Source of the DNA: Marinobacter daqiaonensis
GTDB taxonomy: Bacteria > Pseudomonadota > Gammaproteobacteria > Pseudomonadales > Oleiphilaceae
Direction of reading: 5' to 3'
Assembly: GCF_900115285.1 (NCBI RefSeq)
Contig: NZ_FOYW01000001.1
Coordinates: forward strand, 1,275,616 to 1,339,615
DNA length: 64,000 nucleotides
Each line of letters starts with the position of its first letter. Positions within the stretch are counted from its first letter, which is position 1. The notes under the pieces were generated by a model. The model searched no databases and was not told where the DNA came from. It saw only the letters and a list, made by a program, of their open reading frames with translations. Shown piece by piece: positions 52,580 through 61,009 of the stretch. Both the position numbers and the translations under genes were made by a program.

Positions 52580-53146
52580 TTATGCCCGTCCCAGGAACCT
52601 CCGCTCCTCGACATTGACCTTGATACGGTCGCCCGTGGAAATATGCTCCGGCACCTGGACAACCAGGCCGGTGGACAGTTTCGCCGGCTTGGTGCGCGCG
52701 GTGGCCGAGCCACCCTTCACTGAAGGGTCCGTCTCCGCTATGTCCAGATCCACCGTGGGCGGAAGGTCCAGAGCGACCGGAGCATCGCTCAGGAGAATCA
52801 CCATGATGCCCTGGGTTTCTTCATCGATGAACAGAAGCTCATCCTCGATGCTCTCCCGGTTCAGGCTGTACTGGGTATAGTCCTCCGTATCCATGAAGAC
52901 GTATTCCTCGCCGTCCGAGTACGAAAAGGCCGCCGGACGGCGCACCAGATCGGCCAGGTTGAGCATGTCGGAGTCTTTGAAGGTCTCGTCAAGCTTGGCA
53001 TTGGTGACGACATCGTACATGCGCATCCGATAGAGGCTGCCACCAGCCCTGCCCTGGGGCACGGAGCGCTCGATGTCCTTCACGAAATACACGCGGCCAT
53101 CATACTCAATGGCCTGGTTCTTCTTGATTTCACTGGCTTTTGGCAT
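52580..53146 (-). CDS. efpL: Elongation factor P-like protein
   Basis: This 188-residue translation factor aligns across its length with E. coli YeiP/Efp[27 protein letters not shown] at the start and [29 protein letters not shown] at the end. The loop that reaches the ribosomal peptidyl-transfer centre carries Arg33 ([11 protein letters not shown]), the residue at this position in EfpL, instead of the Lys/Arg of classic EF-P. It relieves stalling at proline runs. Its three OB-like domains are complete. Confidence 0.95.
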   Translation of the reverse strand: MPKASEIKKNQAIEYDGRVYFVKDIERSVPQGRAGGSLYRMRMYDVVTNAKLDETFKDSDMLNLADLVRRPAAFSYSDGEEYVFMDTEDYTQYSLNRESIEDELLFIDEETQGIMVILLSDAPVALDLPPTVDLDIAETDPSVKGGSATARTKPAKLSTGLVVQVPEHISTGDRIKVNVEERRFLGRA

Positions 53147-53344
53147 TGCACTTCATCCTGACAGAAAAAGGGGTGAAAACAGGGAGCTGATATACCACGT
53201 TGGCCAGGAACAAGCGATAGTGCAATTTCCCATACCGGGCGTAATTCACCCTGATTTTACAAACCCGCAGCGGTTACTCCGCTGGGCCCTCAGCCGACCG
53301 GCATGTCCGGGCCTTCCTGGAAAAGAGCCGCCACCACGCCGGGC

Positions 53345-53983
53345 TCAGAGACTCGCGAGTGCCTCGGCAATACCGTCCTCGCCGGAGAGCACGTCAAAAG
53401 TGACCCGACGGGTATTATCGGCGTCGAGCGCGTACAGCAGTACAGTGGCCACGTCCTCCCTGGGAATCGACCCGGTGCGTTCAAGCTTGCCGCTGATTTC
53501 GACCCGTCCGGTACCCGCATCGTTGGTCAGCGGTCCCGGACGGACGATGGTGTAATCGAGGCCACTGGCACGCAGGTGCTCATCCGCCTTCTGCTTCGCC
53601 CGAAGGTAATGGTGGATCTTCTCGGGGGCATTCTCCGGGTTGTCCGCCCGCATGCTGCTCACCATCAGAAAGCGGGATACGCCGGCGGCCCGGGCGGCGT
53701 CCACCAGGCCAATCGCGCCATTCTGATCGATGTCGATGGTCTTGTCCGGACCGGTATGGGGACCGGAGCCGGCAGTGAAGACCACCGCGTCGCAGCCCCC
53801 GAGAGCATGACTGCAGTCACTCTCCAGATCCGCAACCACCGTCTCCCCTGCTCCCAGCTCCTTCATCACCGAAGCCTGGGATTCGTCCCGGATCATGGCC
53901 CGGGCCGTGTGGGGACTTTCCGCCATCTGCCTGACCAGGTGCTGGCCAATCTTGCCGTGGGCTCCCGCGATAAGAACGCGCAT
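53345..53983 (-). CDS. NAD(P)H-binding atypical SDR (SDR_a5)
   Basis: This 212-residue cytoplasmic protein has the glycine-rich motif MRVLIAGAHGKIGQHLVRQMAE, VADLESDCSHALGGCDAVVFTAGSG, SRFLMVSSMRADNPENAP and SGLDYTIVRPGPLTND. The pattern is that of YwnB/YtfG-like atypical short-chain dehydrogenases, many of which lack catalytic activity or have unknown substrates. It is divergent from the lactate/malate-dehydrogenase-like gene. Confidence 0.88.
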   Translation of the reverse strand: MRVLIAGAHGKIGQHLVRQMAESPHTARAMIRDESQASVMKELGAGETVVADLESDCSHALGGCDAVVFTAGSGPHTGPDKTIDIDQNGAIGLVDAARAAGVSRFLMVSSMRADNPENAPEKIHHYLRAKQKADEHLRASGLDYTIVRPGPLTNDAGTGRVEISGKLERTGSIPREDVATVLLYALDADNTRRVTFDVLSGEDGIAEALASL

Positions 53984-54052
53984 AAGTCATCTCCTTCAGG
54001 TTTGGTGACGTTGTTCTCCTGACCTGTGTCCCGAGACCCGTGCTTTCAAGCC

Positions 54053-54086
54053 TTTCCCGGGGGAGCAGGAACACTTCCCCGGGAAA
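54053..54086. repeat. Perfect 10-bp inverted repeat between divergent genes
   Basis: TTTCCCGGGG (54053-54062) and CCCCGGGAAA (54077-54086) are separated by 14 nt. It lies in the shared upstream region of the SDR_a5 and lactate/malate-dehydrogenase-like genes and could be an operator. Confidence 0.5.
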
Positions 54087-54187
54087 TCCTCGCCCGCAGG
54101 ACTATTCACGAATGCCATCTATAGTGGATCGTAAAACCCACTCCGGTCAGAATAGCTCAATCCTATGCGAGGCAGTCAGGGGGCAGT

Positions 54188-55099
54188 ATGAAAGTATCGG
54201 TAATCGGTCTGGGGAGTGTCGGCTCCAGCCTTGCTTTTGTTCTTGCGATCAGGAACTTCGTCAGGGAACTGGTCCTGGTCGGCCGCACCCGGGAGTCCGT
54301 CATGGGGGATGTGCTGGACCTTCGCCACGGCCAGCTGTTCGTGGAAAGCCCCACTCAGATAACCGCCGGCACCGTCACCGAGACGGCGGGTTCCGACATC
54401 ATCGCCGTGTGCGCCTCGGTTCCGACCCCGAAAGGCCTTCGTAACCGGCTGGACCTGGCCAAAGGCAACGTCGCACTCATTCGTGACCTGATGCCCGAGC
54501 TGGCAAGGCTGTCGCCGGACAGCAAGATCGTCATGGTCTCGAACCCGGTGGATGTGCTGGTGCACTATGCCCTGGAGTTCACCGGTTTTCGGGCAAATCA
54601 GGTCCTGGGTACCGGCACCCTGGTGGATTCGTCCCGCTTTCGCCAGCTTCTCGCGGAGGAAGTCCGCATCCACTCGGAGGATATACGGGCCTACATCCTG
54701 GGCGAGCACGGCGACAGCCAGTTCCCGGCCATGAGTTGCGCCGAGGCCGGTGGCGAACCCCTCGATCCCACCCCTGCCCGGTACGCCCTGGCTGACCAGG
54801 CTTCCCGCGCGGGCTATGAGGTAGTCCTGCACAAGGGCCATACCAATTACGCCATCGCCCTGGCCGCTGCGGAGATCATTCACTGCATTGCCCATGACGA
54901 CAAGCGCACGATGCCGGTAAGCCTGCGGGTGGACGGGTTCCTGGGAGTGAATGATGTGTGCCTGAGTCTTCCCGCCGTCATCGGTGGCAATGGCATCGAG
55001 CGGGTGCTTCACCCCCGTCTTGACGAGCGCGAACAGCAGGCCTTCCTCGCCAGTGCCGAGGTGGTCCGCAAGGCTATTGCCTCTGCCAGACCCGACTGA
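54188..55099 (+). CDS. Lactate/malate dehydrogenase family enzyme with an unusual specificity loop
   Basis: This 303-residue NAD enzyme has the fold and catalytic set of LDH/MDH: Rossmann motif VSVIGLGSVGSSLA, Asp147 and Arg150 (LVDSSRFR), and proton-relay His174 (LGEHGDSQFP). At the loop position that decides substrate (Gln102 in lactate and Arg102 in malate dehydrogenases), the sequence VPTPKGLRNRLDL has Pro81. The substrate is therefore uncertain. It is shorter than most relatives by a few residues. Its neighbours give no pathway. Confidence 0.85.
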   Translation: MKVSVIGLGSVGSSLAFVLAIRNFVRELVLVGRTRESVMGDVLDLRHGQLFVESPTQITAGTVTETAGSDIIAVCASVPTPKGLRNRLDLAKGNVALIRDLMPELARLSPDSKIVMVSNPVDVLVHYALEFTGFRANQVLGTGTLVDSSRFRQLLAEEVRIHSEDIRAYILGEHGDSQFPAMSCAEAGGEPLDPTPARYALADQASRAGYEVVLHKGHTNYAIALAAAEIIHCIAHDDKRTMPVSLRVDGFLGVNDVCLSLPAVIGGNGIERVLHPRLDEREQQAFLASAEVVRKAIASARPD

Positions 55100-55127
55100 A
55101 GCTCTCCGGAAACAGGCTGACTCCGAA

Positions 55128-55622
55128 TCAGTGTCCCTCCGACAGCTTTTTCCGGGTCGACAGACGCCCTTCCCGGCGGATCTCGGCATTGTCGAAACGC
55201 CGCTTCTGCTCATCGGTTTCCGGCACCACTGACGGCACTTCGACCGGTTTGCCGTCGTCTCCCAGCGCCACAAAGGTGAAAAACGCCGACAGGATGTGGC
55301 GGACCTCGCCGGTGTAACTGTTCTCCGCCTCCACCCTGGCGCCTATCTCCATGGACGAACCCCAGCTGCGATTGAGGGAGAGGTTGAACAACAGCGTGTC
55401 GTTGCCTTTGGCCGGTGCCCGGAAATGGATCGAGTCCACCGCCGCGGTCACGCAGACATGGGCCGAATGTCGCTCCGCCACCACAAGGGCCAGGCGATCA
55501 CACTTGGCCATGATCATGCCGCCAAACACCGTATTCATGGCATTCATGTCGTTGGGAAAGACCTTGTAAACGTGCTTATCAATAGCCGACGCCGACACGG
55601 GTCTGGATTTTCTGGCTTCCAT
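55128..55622 (-). CDS. Acyl-CoA thioesterase (YciA-type hotdog)
   Basis: This 164-residue single-hotdog protein matches the acyl-CoA thioesterase II/YciA family: VFPNDMNAMNTVFGGMIMAKCDRLALVVAERHSAHVCVTAAVDSIHFRAPAKGNDTLLF, with the conserved N-x-x-x-x-x-F-G-G catalytic helix. It hydrolyses short- to medium-chain acyl-CoA in the cytoplasm. It is convergent with the lactate/malate dehydrogenase-like gene with a 28-nt gap. Confidence 0.92.
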   Translation of the reverse strand: MEARKSRPVSASAIDKHVYKVFPNDMNAMNTVFGGMIMAKCDRLALVVAERHSAHVCVTAAVDSIHFRAPAKGNDTLLFNLSLNRSWGSSMEIGARVEAENSYTGEVRHILSAFFTFVALGDDGKPVEVPSVVPETDEQKRRFDNAEIRREGRLSTRKKLSEGH

Positions 55623-55741
55623 GGCTCGTTTCTCCCGGGGGTGTCCAGTGGTATTTCGTTACGCTAAGGGAGTAACCCTTTAAAAGCCAGAGCATGCACA
55701 CAAAAGGTGATCACGGATAAGAGTGCCTGCCCAACGTCGCC

Positions 55742-55754
55742 GGGGGGGGGGGGG
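55742..55754 (+). repeat. Run of 13 G residues
   Basis: A homopolymer of about 13 G lies 114 nt before the triple-BON gene. Its length could vary by slipped replication, or it could be a sequencing error. Confidence 0.6.
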
Positions 55755-55868
55755 TGAAAAGGCTTCCGCCAGCACGGAGTCGCCATTGCCACCACACCGC
55801 CCCGTTTGCCGGGGCCGGGTGCAGGAACTACGCTTCTTGGAACACACATTCAAGTCAAGGAGGCAAAC

Positions 55869-56585
55869 ATGGCTTCTAACGATCCTGTCACCGCGATTGA
55901 GGCCGCCCTGGAGCGGAATCCGGATATCAACCTGCACCAGTTCCCGGTGGAGGTCTCCCACGACAGCCGCAACGACGCCATCCGGCTTGAGGGTACCGTC
56001 GAGGATATCATCGCGCTCCGTAAGATCATGGAGCTGGCAAAGGCGGAGGCGGGTACAGCCCGTCTGGTGGAGGACCTGCACATCCAGACCAGCGTCGATG
56101 TCACCGATGACCAGCTGCAGGACAAGGTGGTTGAAACCCTGTCCGGAGAACGTCTCTTCCGTGACGTCCGGATCGGTTCCGGCTCCGAAGGGGCACCCGC
56201 CAGCACCGCCCCGGAGGCTGACTGGATAGTGGTGAGTGCCTCCGGCTCATCCGTGCACCTGGAGGGCAGGGTCCACAGTCTGAGCCACCGGCGCCTGGCG
56301 GAAGCACTGACCTGGTGGATTCCCGGTACCTCCCGGATCGAGAACCGCATCCAGCTGGAACCGGCGGAAGAGGATTCCGACGACGAGCTTTCCGATGCCA
56401 TCGGCCTGGTACTGGAGCGGGACCCGTCCCTGGACGCAAGCCAGATACAGGTCACTGTCAAGGACAAGGCCGTGGTACTGGAGGGTGGCGTCACCAGCGA
56501 TGTCAATCGGACCATCGCCGCCCGGGACTGCTGGATGGTTCCCGGCGTCCACTGCGTGGAGAACCGCATCCAGGTACTTGGCTGA
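55869..56585 (+). CDS. Triple-BON-domain protein
   Basis: This 238-residue protein consists of three BON domains in a row (about residues 5-75, 83-158 and 165-237), each with the alpha/beta pattern L-E-G-x-V and ending in G-T/V-x-x-I-E-N-R-I-Q. BON domains bind phospholipid membranes in OsmY-like proteins. No signal peptide is present; the cytoplasmic location is unusual for BON proteins, most of which are periplasmic. ATG 55869 follows AAGGAGG, and the upstream frame passes through the poly-G run. Confidence 0.8.
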   Translation: MASNDPVTAIEAALERNPDINLHQFPVEVSHDSRNDAIRLEGTVEDIIALRKIMELAKAEAGTARLVEDLHIQTSVDVTDDQLQDKVVETLSGERLFRDVRIGSGSEGAPASTAPEADWIVVSASGSSVHLEGRVHSLSHRRLAEALTWWIPGTSRIENRIQLEPAEEDSDDELSDAIGLVLERDPSLDASQIQVTVKDKAVVLEGGVTSDVNRTIAARDCWMVPGVHCVENRIQVLG

Positions 56586-56615
56586 CAGAGGATTTGTTAT
56601 CCCTCATCAACGGCA

Positions 56616-56641
56616 CCGGCTCAGGCAATCATCTGAGCCGG
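56616..56641. repeat. Hairpin at the junction of convergent genes
   Basis: CCGGCTCAG / CTGAGCCGG, 9 bp with an 8-nt loop, spans the stop codon of the fused ligase gene. No T-tract is present. Confidence 0.45.
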
Positions 56642-59451
56642 TCCGGTTCGCCGGTCATATCGAGTAGTCGGCGGCGAGTGGTATCCCGCAGCCTGGTGGC
56701 TGAAGACCAGTCATCCCCCTCCGGATCAATCGCCTCACCGACAATCACCTCTATCGGCCCCGGCCGGGGATTCCAGCGGTCTGCGGGCATCTTCTCCCGG
56801 GAACCGATGATCGCCACCGGAATCACCGGTTCATCCAACAGCGCCGCGGTCATGAAGGCGCCCATATGGAAGGGACGCAGCCCCGGAGCCGCATCGAAGC
56901 TGCCTTCGGCGAAGTACACCAGGCGCTGACCCCGGGCCTGTTCCGCAACCTTCCTGGAACCCCGGACGCTGCTCTGCTCACTGGAGCGATCAATGGTGTG
57001 CACCCCCATCAGCCTGAGAAACCGGCGCAGAACAGCAAACCGGTTCAGCTCGGCCTTGGCGACGAAGTGAACGGGTACGGGCATCAGCGCGGTCATTACC
57101 AGGGCGTCGGTATAGCTGGAGTGGTTGGCGACAATCACGCAGCTTTCCGGCAGTTCCCGCAGGCGCTGCTGCCCTTCGATGTGCAATCCCGTTCCGGTAA
57201 GCAGGCCCAGCAACCGGGCGCCTCCATGGCACAGTTGCCACCGCCAGCTCAGGCGGGGCAGCAGGTTGACCAGCACCACCACCGGCAGGCTGACCAGGCC
57301 CAGCGCCGTCCAGGCCCAGCCGGCATAGAGCCAGCGGCCAGCCTGTACGCCCATGCGCCGGATCTGCTGGGGCCAGCTGCTGCGGGCCAGGCGGGCCAGC
57401 TGTCGCCAAACCGGTACCTCCTTTCGCTCCAGCTCTCCCCGCTCGTACCGAAGGCGGCAGTCATTCCGCCGGAGCTTGCCACTGGAGGTCTTGGGAACGG
57501 TGTGGGGCTTCGCGATAACCACCTCGTCCACATCGATACCCAGGGAGTCCCGGGTGATGCGGGCGATCTCCTGTTTCAGCCGGTCGTGAACCGTTTCATC
57601 GGTTTCCCGCGTCTCCGCGACCACCACCAGCTTTTCTCCCTCCCGTTCCCCCATGCCGGCGGCAAAGGCCGCCACGCAGCCGCTGCGAATCTGGTCCAGT
57701 GCGCCCACCGTTTCCTCGATTTCCCCGGGATAGATGTTCCGGCCGCCGCGAACAATCAGGTCCTTGTTACGGCCGCTCAGATAGAGTTCGCCGTCGGCGA
57801 TGTAGCCCCGGTCGCCGGTATTGAGCCACTCGCCGTCGAACAGCTCTTCGGTTTTCTCCGGGCTGCGGTGATAGCCCCGGGTGGCGGAGGGGCCGGTGAA
57901 CTGCAGCGAGCCCTCTTGCCGCTCCGGCAGCTCTTCACCCCGCTCATCCACAATCCGGATCCGGTGGTGGGGAATGGGCTTGCCACAGGAAACCATACGC
58001 AGTGCGCCGGACTGGTCGGCGTCCACCGGCCTGGCCTCCCCCTGTTCCTGGAAGCGGTCCCGGTCGATGGTGTCGATAACGGGTTTCCTGGGCTCCTCCG
58101 GCAAGGTCAGGGCCACGCAGTTTTCCGCCAGGCCATAGACCGGCGCCATGGCCTCCGGTCGGAACCCCAGGGATTCGAAACGCCCGGTGAATCGTTCCAC
58201 CGTATCCGGACTGACCGCCTCGGCGCCATTGAAGGCCACCCGCCAGGAACTCAGGTCCAGTCCTTCCAGGTCCTCATCCTCCAGCCGGTTGAGACACAGC
58301 TCGTAGCCGAAGTTGGGGGACGGTGACAGGGTGCCACCGAACTGATGGATGGCCCACAGCCAGTAACGGGGCTTGGTCAGGAACAGCAACGGCGACATGA
58401 TGACCAGGTGCAGGCCATACCAGAGGCTGGACAGGCAGGTGCCGATCAGGCCCATGTCATGATAGAGCGGCAGCCAGCTCACAAAGACATCGTCCTGGTC
58501 CACCTTCAGCACCTCATTGCCGGCGCCCATGTTGGCGAACAGGTTGGCATGGCGCAGCTCCACACCCTTGGGGGTCCCCGTACTGCCGGAGGTGTACTGG
58601 AGGAAGGCAATATCATCGGTCTCCGGACCACTCACAGGGCGGTCCATGGGCTTGGCCCAGAGTTCGTCGGGGGTCACTACATGCTCGAGACCGGGCACCA
58701 GCCCCTTGATCAGCGACGACAGCCTGCATACCTCCGGAACCGTAATCATGACTTTTGCCCGGGCGTTATTGAGAATACTGGCCTGGCGCCGGAGATGCTC
58801 TTCCAGCTGGGACATTCGCATAGGCGGGTACATGGGAACAGGAATGGCATTGCCATAGAGTGCGCCGAAGAAGCCGTAAAAATAGTCATGGCCGGTGGGC
58901 AGCATCAGGGCTACCGTATCCCGCTGCTGGAGATCATGCTGGAACAGGCCATTGGCGACCCTCAGGGCGCCCTTGTGGAGATCGCCGTAGGTCAGGGGCC
59001 TGATCTCGTCGTAGGACTTGACCCAATGCAGGTAGGTCCGTCCCGGATGCTCCCGGTTATGCCACTGGAGCGCCTCCTGGAGGGTTTCGAAATCCGGGAC
59101 CTCGAAGCGCTCCCGGTCCGCCTCGGTGTCCTCCAGCCCTTCCGAAGAACCGCGGTCGCGGTCTGAAGTGGGCTGCTCACCCCGTTGCCGGGCAACGGCA
59201 TCGAGTATATCCCGGGGGGTGTCGGCCTCGCTCAGCAGCTCCTCGGGCAGCTGCACACCAAAGCGCCGCTCCGCGTTCACCAGCAGCTCCGCCCGGCTCA
59301 GGCTGTCCAGTCCCAGGTCCATGTCGAGACGACTGTCGAGGGTGATCTCGGGCTGCTGATCGCCGTCTTCCGAATCGCCATGGCGCAATGTTTCCTTGAC
59401 CGCTGCCACCATGGTTTCAGTCATCGGGTCGTTATTGTCTGATTCCGCCAT
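56629..59451 (-). CDS. Fused acyl carrier protein, acyl-AMP ligase and acyltransferase
   Basis: This 940-residue protein joins three domains. Residues about 10-92 are an ACP with the phosphopantetheine Ser50 (LGLDSLSRAEL). Residues about 120-670 are an acyl-AMP ligase with P-loop-like YTSGSTGTPKG (286-296), GEWLNTGDRGY and catalytic Lys659 (TSSGKLRR). Residues about 705-930 have two hydrophobic helices and a PlsC-type acyltransferase with NHSSYTD (His777, Asp782) and FAEG (848-851). A fatty acid could thus be activated, loaded on the ACP and moved to a lipid acceptor by one enzyme. It ends an operon with an SRPBCC protein and an epimerase-like protein. The product is unknown. Confidence 0.92.
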   Translation of the reverse strand: MAESDNNDPMTETMVAAVKETLRHGDSEDGDQQPEITLDSRLDMDLGLDSLSRAELLVNAERRFGVQLPEELLSEADTPRDILDAVARQRGEQPTSDRDRGSSEGLEDTEADRERFEVPDFETLQEALQWHNREHPGRTYLHWVKSYDEIRPLTYGDLHKGALRVANGLFQHDLQQRDTVALMLPTGHDYFYGFFGALYGNAIPVPMYPPMRMSQLEEHLRRQASILNNARAKVMITVPEVCRLSSLIKGLVPGLEHVVTPDELWAKPMDRPVSGPETDDIAFLQYTSGSTGTPKGVELRHANLFANMGAGNEVLKVDQDDVFVSWLPLYHDMGLIGTCLSSLWYGLHLVIMSPLLFLTKPRYWLWAIHQFGGTLSPSPNFGYELCLNRLEDEDLEGLDLSSWRVAFNGAEAVSPDTVERFTGRFESLGFRPEAMAPVYGLAENCVALTLPEEPRKPVIDTIDRDRFQEQGEARPVDADQSGALRMVSCGKPIPHHRIRIVDERGEELPERQEGSLQFTGPSATRGYHRSPEKTEELFDGEWLNTGDRGYIADGELYLSGRNKDLIVRGGRNIYPGEIEETVGALDQIRSGCVAAFAAGMGEREGEKLVVVAETRETDETVHDRLKQEIARITRDSLGIDVDEVVIAKPHTVPKTSSGKLRRNDCRLRYERGELERKEVPVWRQLARLARSSWPQQIRRMGVQAGRWLYAGWAWTALGLVSLPVVVLVNLLPRLSWRWQLCHGGARLLGLLTGTGLHIEGQQRLRELPESCVIVANHSSYTDALVMTALMPVPVHFVAKAELNRFAVLRRFLRLMGVHTIDRSSEQSSVRGSRKVAEQARGQRLVYFAEGSFDAAPGLRPFHMGAFMTAALLDEPVIPVAIIGSREKMPADRWNPRPGPIEVIVGEAIDPEGDDWSSATRLRDTTRRRLLDMTGEPDRLR

Positions 59452-59510
59452 GGATACCCCTGTTCCCGGATTCGGGCTGGAACTCTCTTACTTCCCGGCT
59501 CTCACCGGAC

Positions 59511-59942
59511 TCATCCCTCCAGGGTTTTCTTCAGCTCCCTGAGCAGCGACGCATAAATGTCGTGGCAGAAGTCCGCGGCGTCCTCGTCGTTGCCCTGCCA
59601 GCTGGAGTACCACTCCACAAAGCTGCCCTCTTTGCTTTCGGTCACCGGTCTCACCCTGACAACACCCTGGTAGTTGCTCACCTCCTTGCTGGAGACCGGC
59701 GAGGGGCCGTCGTCAATGCTGTATTCCAGTTCGGATTCGGCATCGTTAATTTGCCGCAGTGTTTCATGGAAGGCGTCGTTCAGTATCCGCTTCGCTCCCA
59801 CCGTATCGCCCGGCGTGTCGCCGACGGCCTCCGCCTTCTCGATGCTTTTGGGCGCCCAGCTCAGGTCGTGGAAATTGCGCAGCTTCTCCCAGACCTGTTC
59901 CGCCGGCTTATCAATAACGATGGATTGGTAGGTTTTTCCCAT
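59511..59942 (-). CDS. SRPBCC/START-like protein
   Basis: This 143-residue protein matches the polyketide cyclase/SRPBCC fold: TYQSIVIDKPAEQVWEKLRNFHDLSWAPKSIEKAEAVGDTPGDTVGAKRIL and VRVRPVTESKEGSFVEWYSSWQ. Such proteins bind hydrophobic ligands in a deep pocket. ATG 59942 has AGGAGG 8 nt upstream. It lies 59 nt before the fused ligase gene and 59 nt after the epimerase gene, in one operon, so it may carry or modify the lipid intermediate. Confidence 0.85.
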   Translation of the reverse strand: MGKTYQSIVIDKPAEQVWEKLRNFHDLSWAPKSIEKAEAVGDTPGDTVGAKRILNDAFHETLRQINDAESELEYSIDDGPSPVSSKEVSNYQGVVRVRPVTESKEGSFVEWYSSWQGNDEDAADFCHDIYASLLRELKKTLEG

Positions 59943-60001
59943 GGCGACCTCCTCCTTTTCTGTTGCCTGAATATCCAGTCTGGCAACGGCATCGGTATCG
60001 T

Positions 60002-60913
60002 TCAATTTTCAGCCTGAAAAAACCGCTCCGTCGGAACCTCCTCGTCCACCCGCCTGGGCCTGATCCCCAGGCTGTCGAAACCCGGCATCCCCGGATGCAC
60101 AACGTTGTCCTCCTCCATAAGTATCAGCTGGTCACGGGTCAGGGGCGGCGAATCCATAAAGGAGACCAGGGTGGCCCCCAGATACCAGAGCGCAAAGGGC
60201 ACCGGCAGCATGGGCCGTCTGCGGCCGCAGCGCCGCAGGACCAGACGCACGAGTTCACGGTAACTCACAACCTGGCCTCCCCCCAGTTCGTAAAGGGTTT
60301 CCGAGCTGTCCGGGTTTGCGATCACCGTTACCACCGCCTTCGCCACGTCCTCCACGTGGGTGGGCTGAAGCCGTGTCAGACCCCGACCGAAAAGCGGTAC
60401 TACCGGGAAACGACAGAGGACCTCCATGGTGGAGAGTGTGCCTCCGTCCGCGCCGAAGAGGGTGCTGGGCCGCAGAATGATGGCGCCAGGGAAGGCTTCA
60501 CGGACCCGATGTTCTCCCCGCCCCCGGGCACTGACATAGGCCGAGGGGGAGCGGGGGTCCGCGTTGATGCCGGAGATATGCACCAGGGCAGACAGGCCCG
60601 CCTCACGACAGCACCGGGCCAGGCGTTCTGCACCCTCGACGTGGATGGTATCGAAGGTCAGGGGCGGCTTTTCACTGTAGAGGCTGACCGCATTCACGGC
60701 GCCGTGAGCGCCTTCCAGGGCGCGCCGGACGTCGTCCCTGTTGCGGATGTTTGCCGGTTGTTTCTCCACCCTCGACGCGAGCCCGGGCGGTATCCGCACC
60801 TCCGGCGTGCGGGCGACCACCCGCACCCGGTTGCCCGCCTCAGCCAGGGCCTGGACGATGTGGGACCCCAGGTAGCCACTGCCGCCGAATACCACGATCA
60901 ATGAATCACTCAT
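60002..60913 (-). CDS. NAD-dependent epimerase/NDUFA9-like protein
   Basis: This 303-residue protein has a Rossmann fold of the extended/atypical SDR type: IVVFGGSGYLGSHIVQALAEAGNRVRVVARTPE, VHISGINADPRSPSAYVSARGRGEHRV and AIILRPSTLFGADGG. The classic Tyr-x-x-x-Lys is replaced by a Y-V-S-A-R context, so catalysis is doubtful; complex-I NDUFA9-type relatives bind NADPH without clear turnover. It is the first gene of the operon with the SRPBCC protein and the fused ligase. Confidence 0.85.
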   Translation of the reverse strand: MSDSLIVVFGGSGYLGSHIVQALAEAGNRVRVVARTPEVRIPPGLASRVEKQPANIRNRDDVRRALEGAHGAVNAVSLYSEKPPLTFDTIHVEGAERLARCCREAGLSALVHISGINADPRSPSAYVSARGRGEHRVREAFPGAIILRPSTLFGADGGTLSTMEVLCRFPVVPLFGRGLTRLQPTHVEDVAKAVVTVIANPDSSETLYELGGGQVVSYRELVRLVLRRCGRRRPMLPVPFALWYLGATLVSFMDSPPLTRDQLILMEEDNVVHPGMPGFDSLGIRPRRVDEEVPTERFFQAEN

Positions 60914-61009
60914 GGCCCAAAGCGTAGCCGGTGATGCCCCCACGGCAAGGCCGGACACGGTTTTCGGTGCCTGTGGGCAGGCCGGTACGATGTTTTCCCT
61001 GGCCAGCCC

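Noticed and set aside
56866..58326. A 486-codon open frame opposite the fused ligase gene
   Set aside because: The opposite strand has complete ligase motifs; this frame does not resemble a protein.
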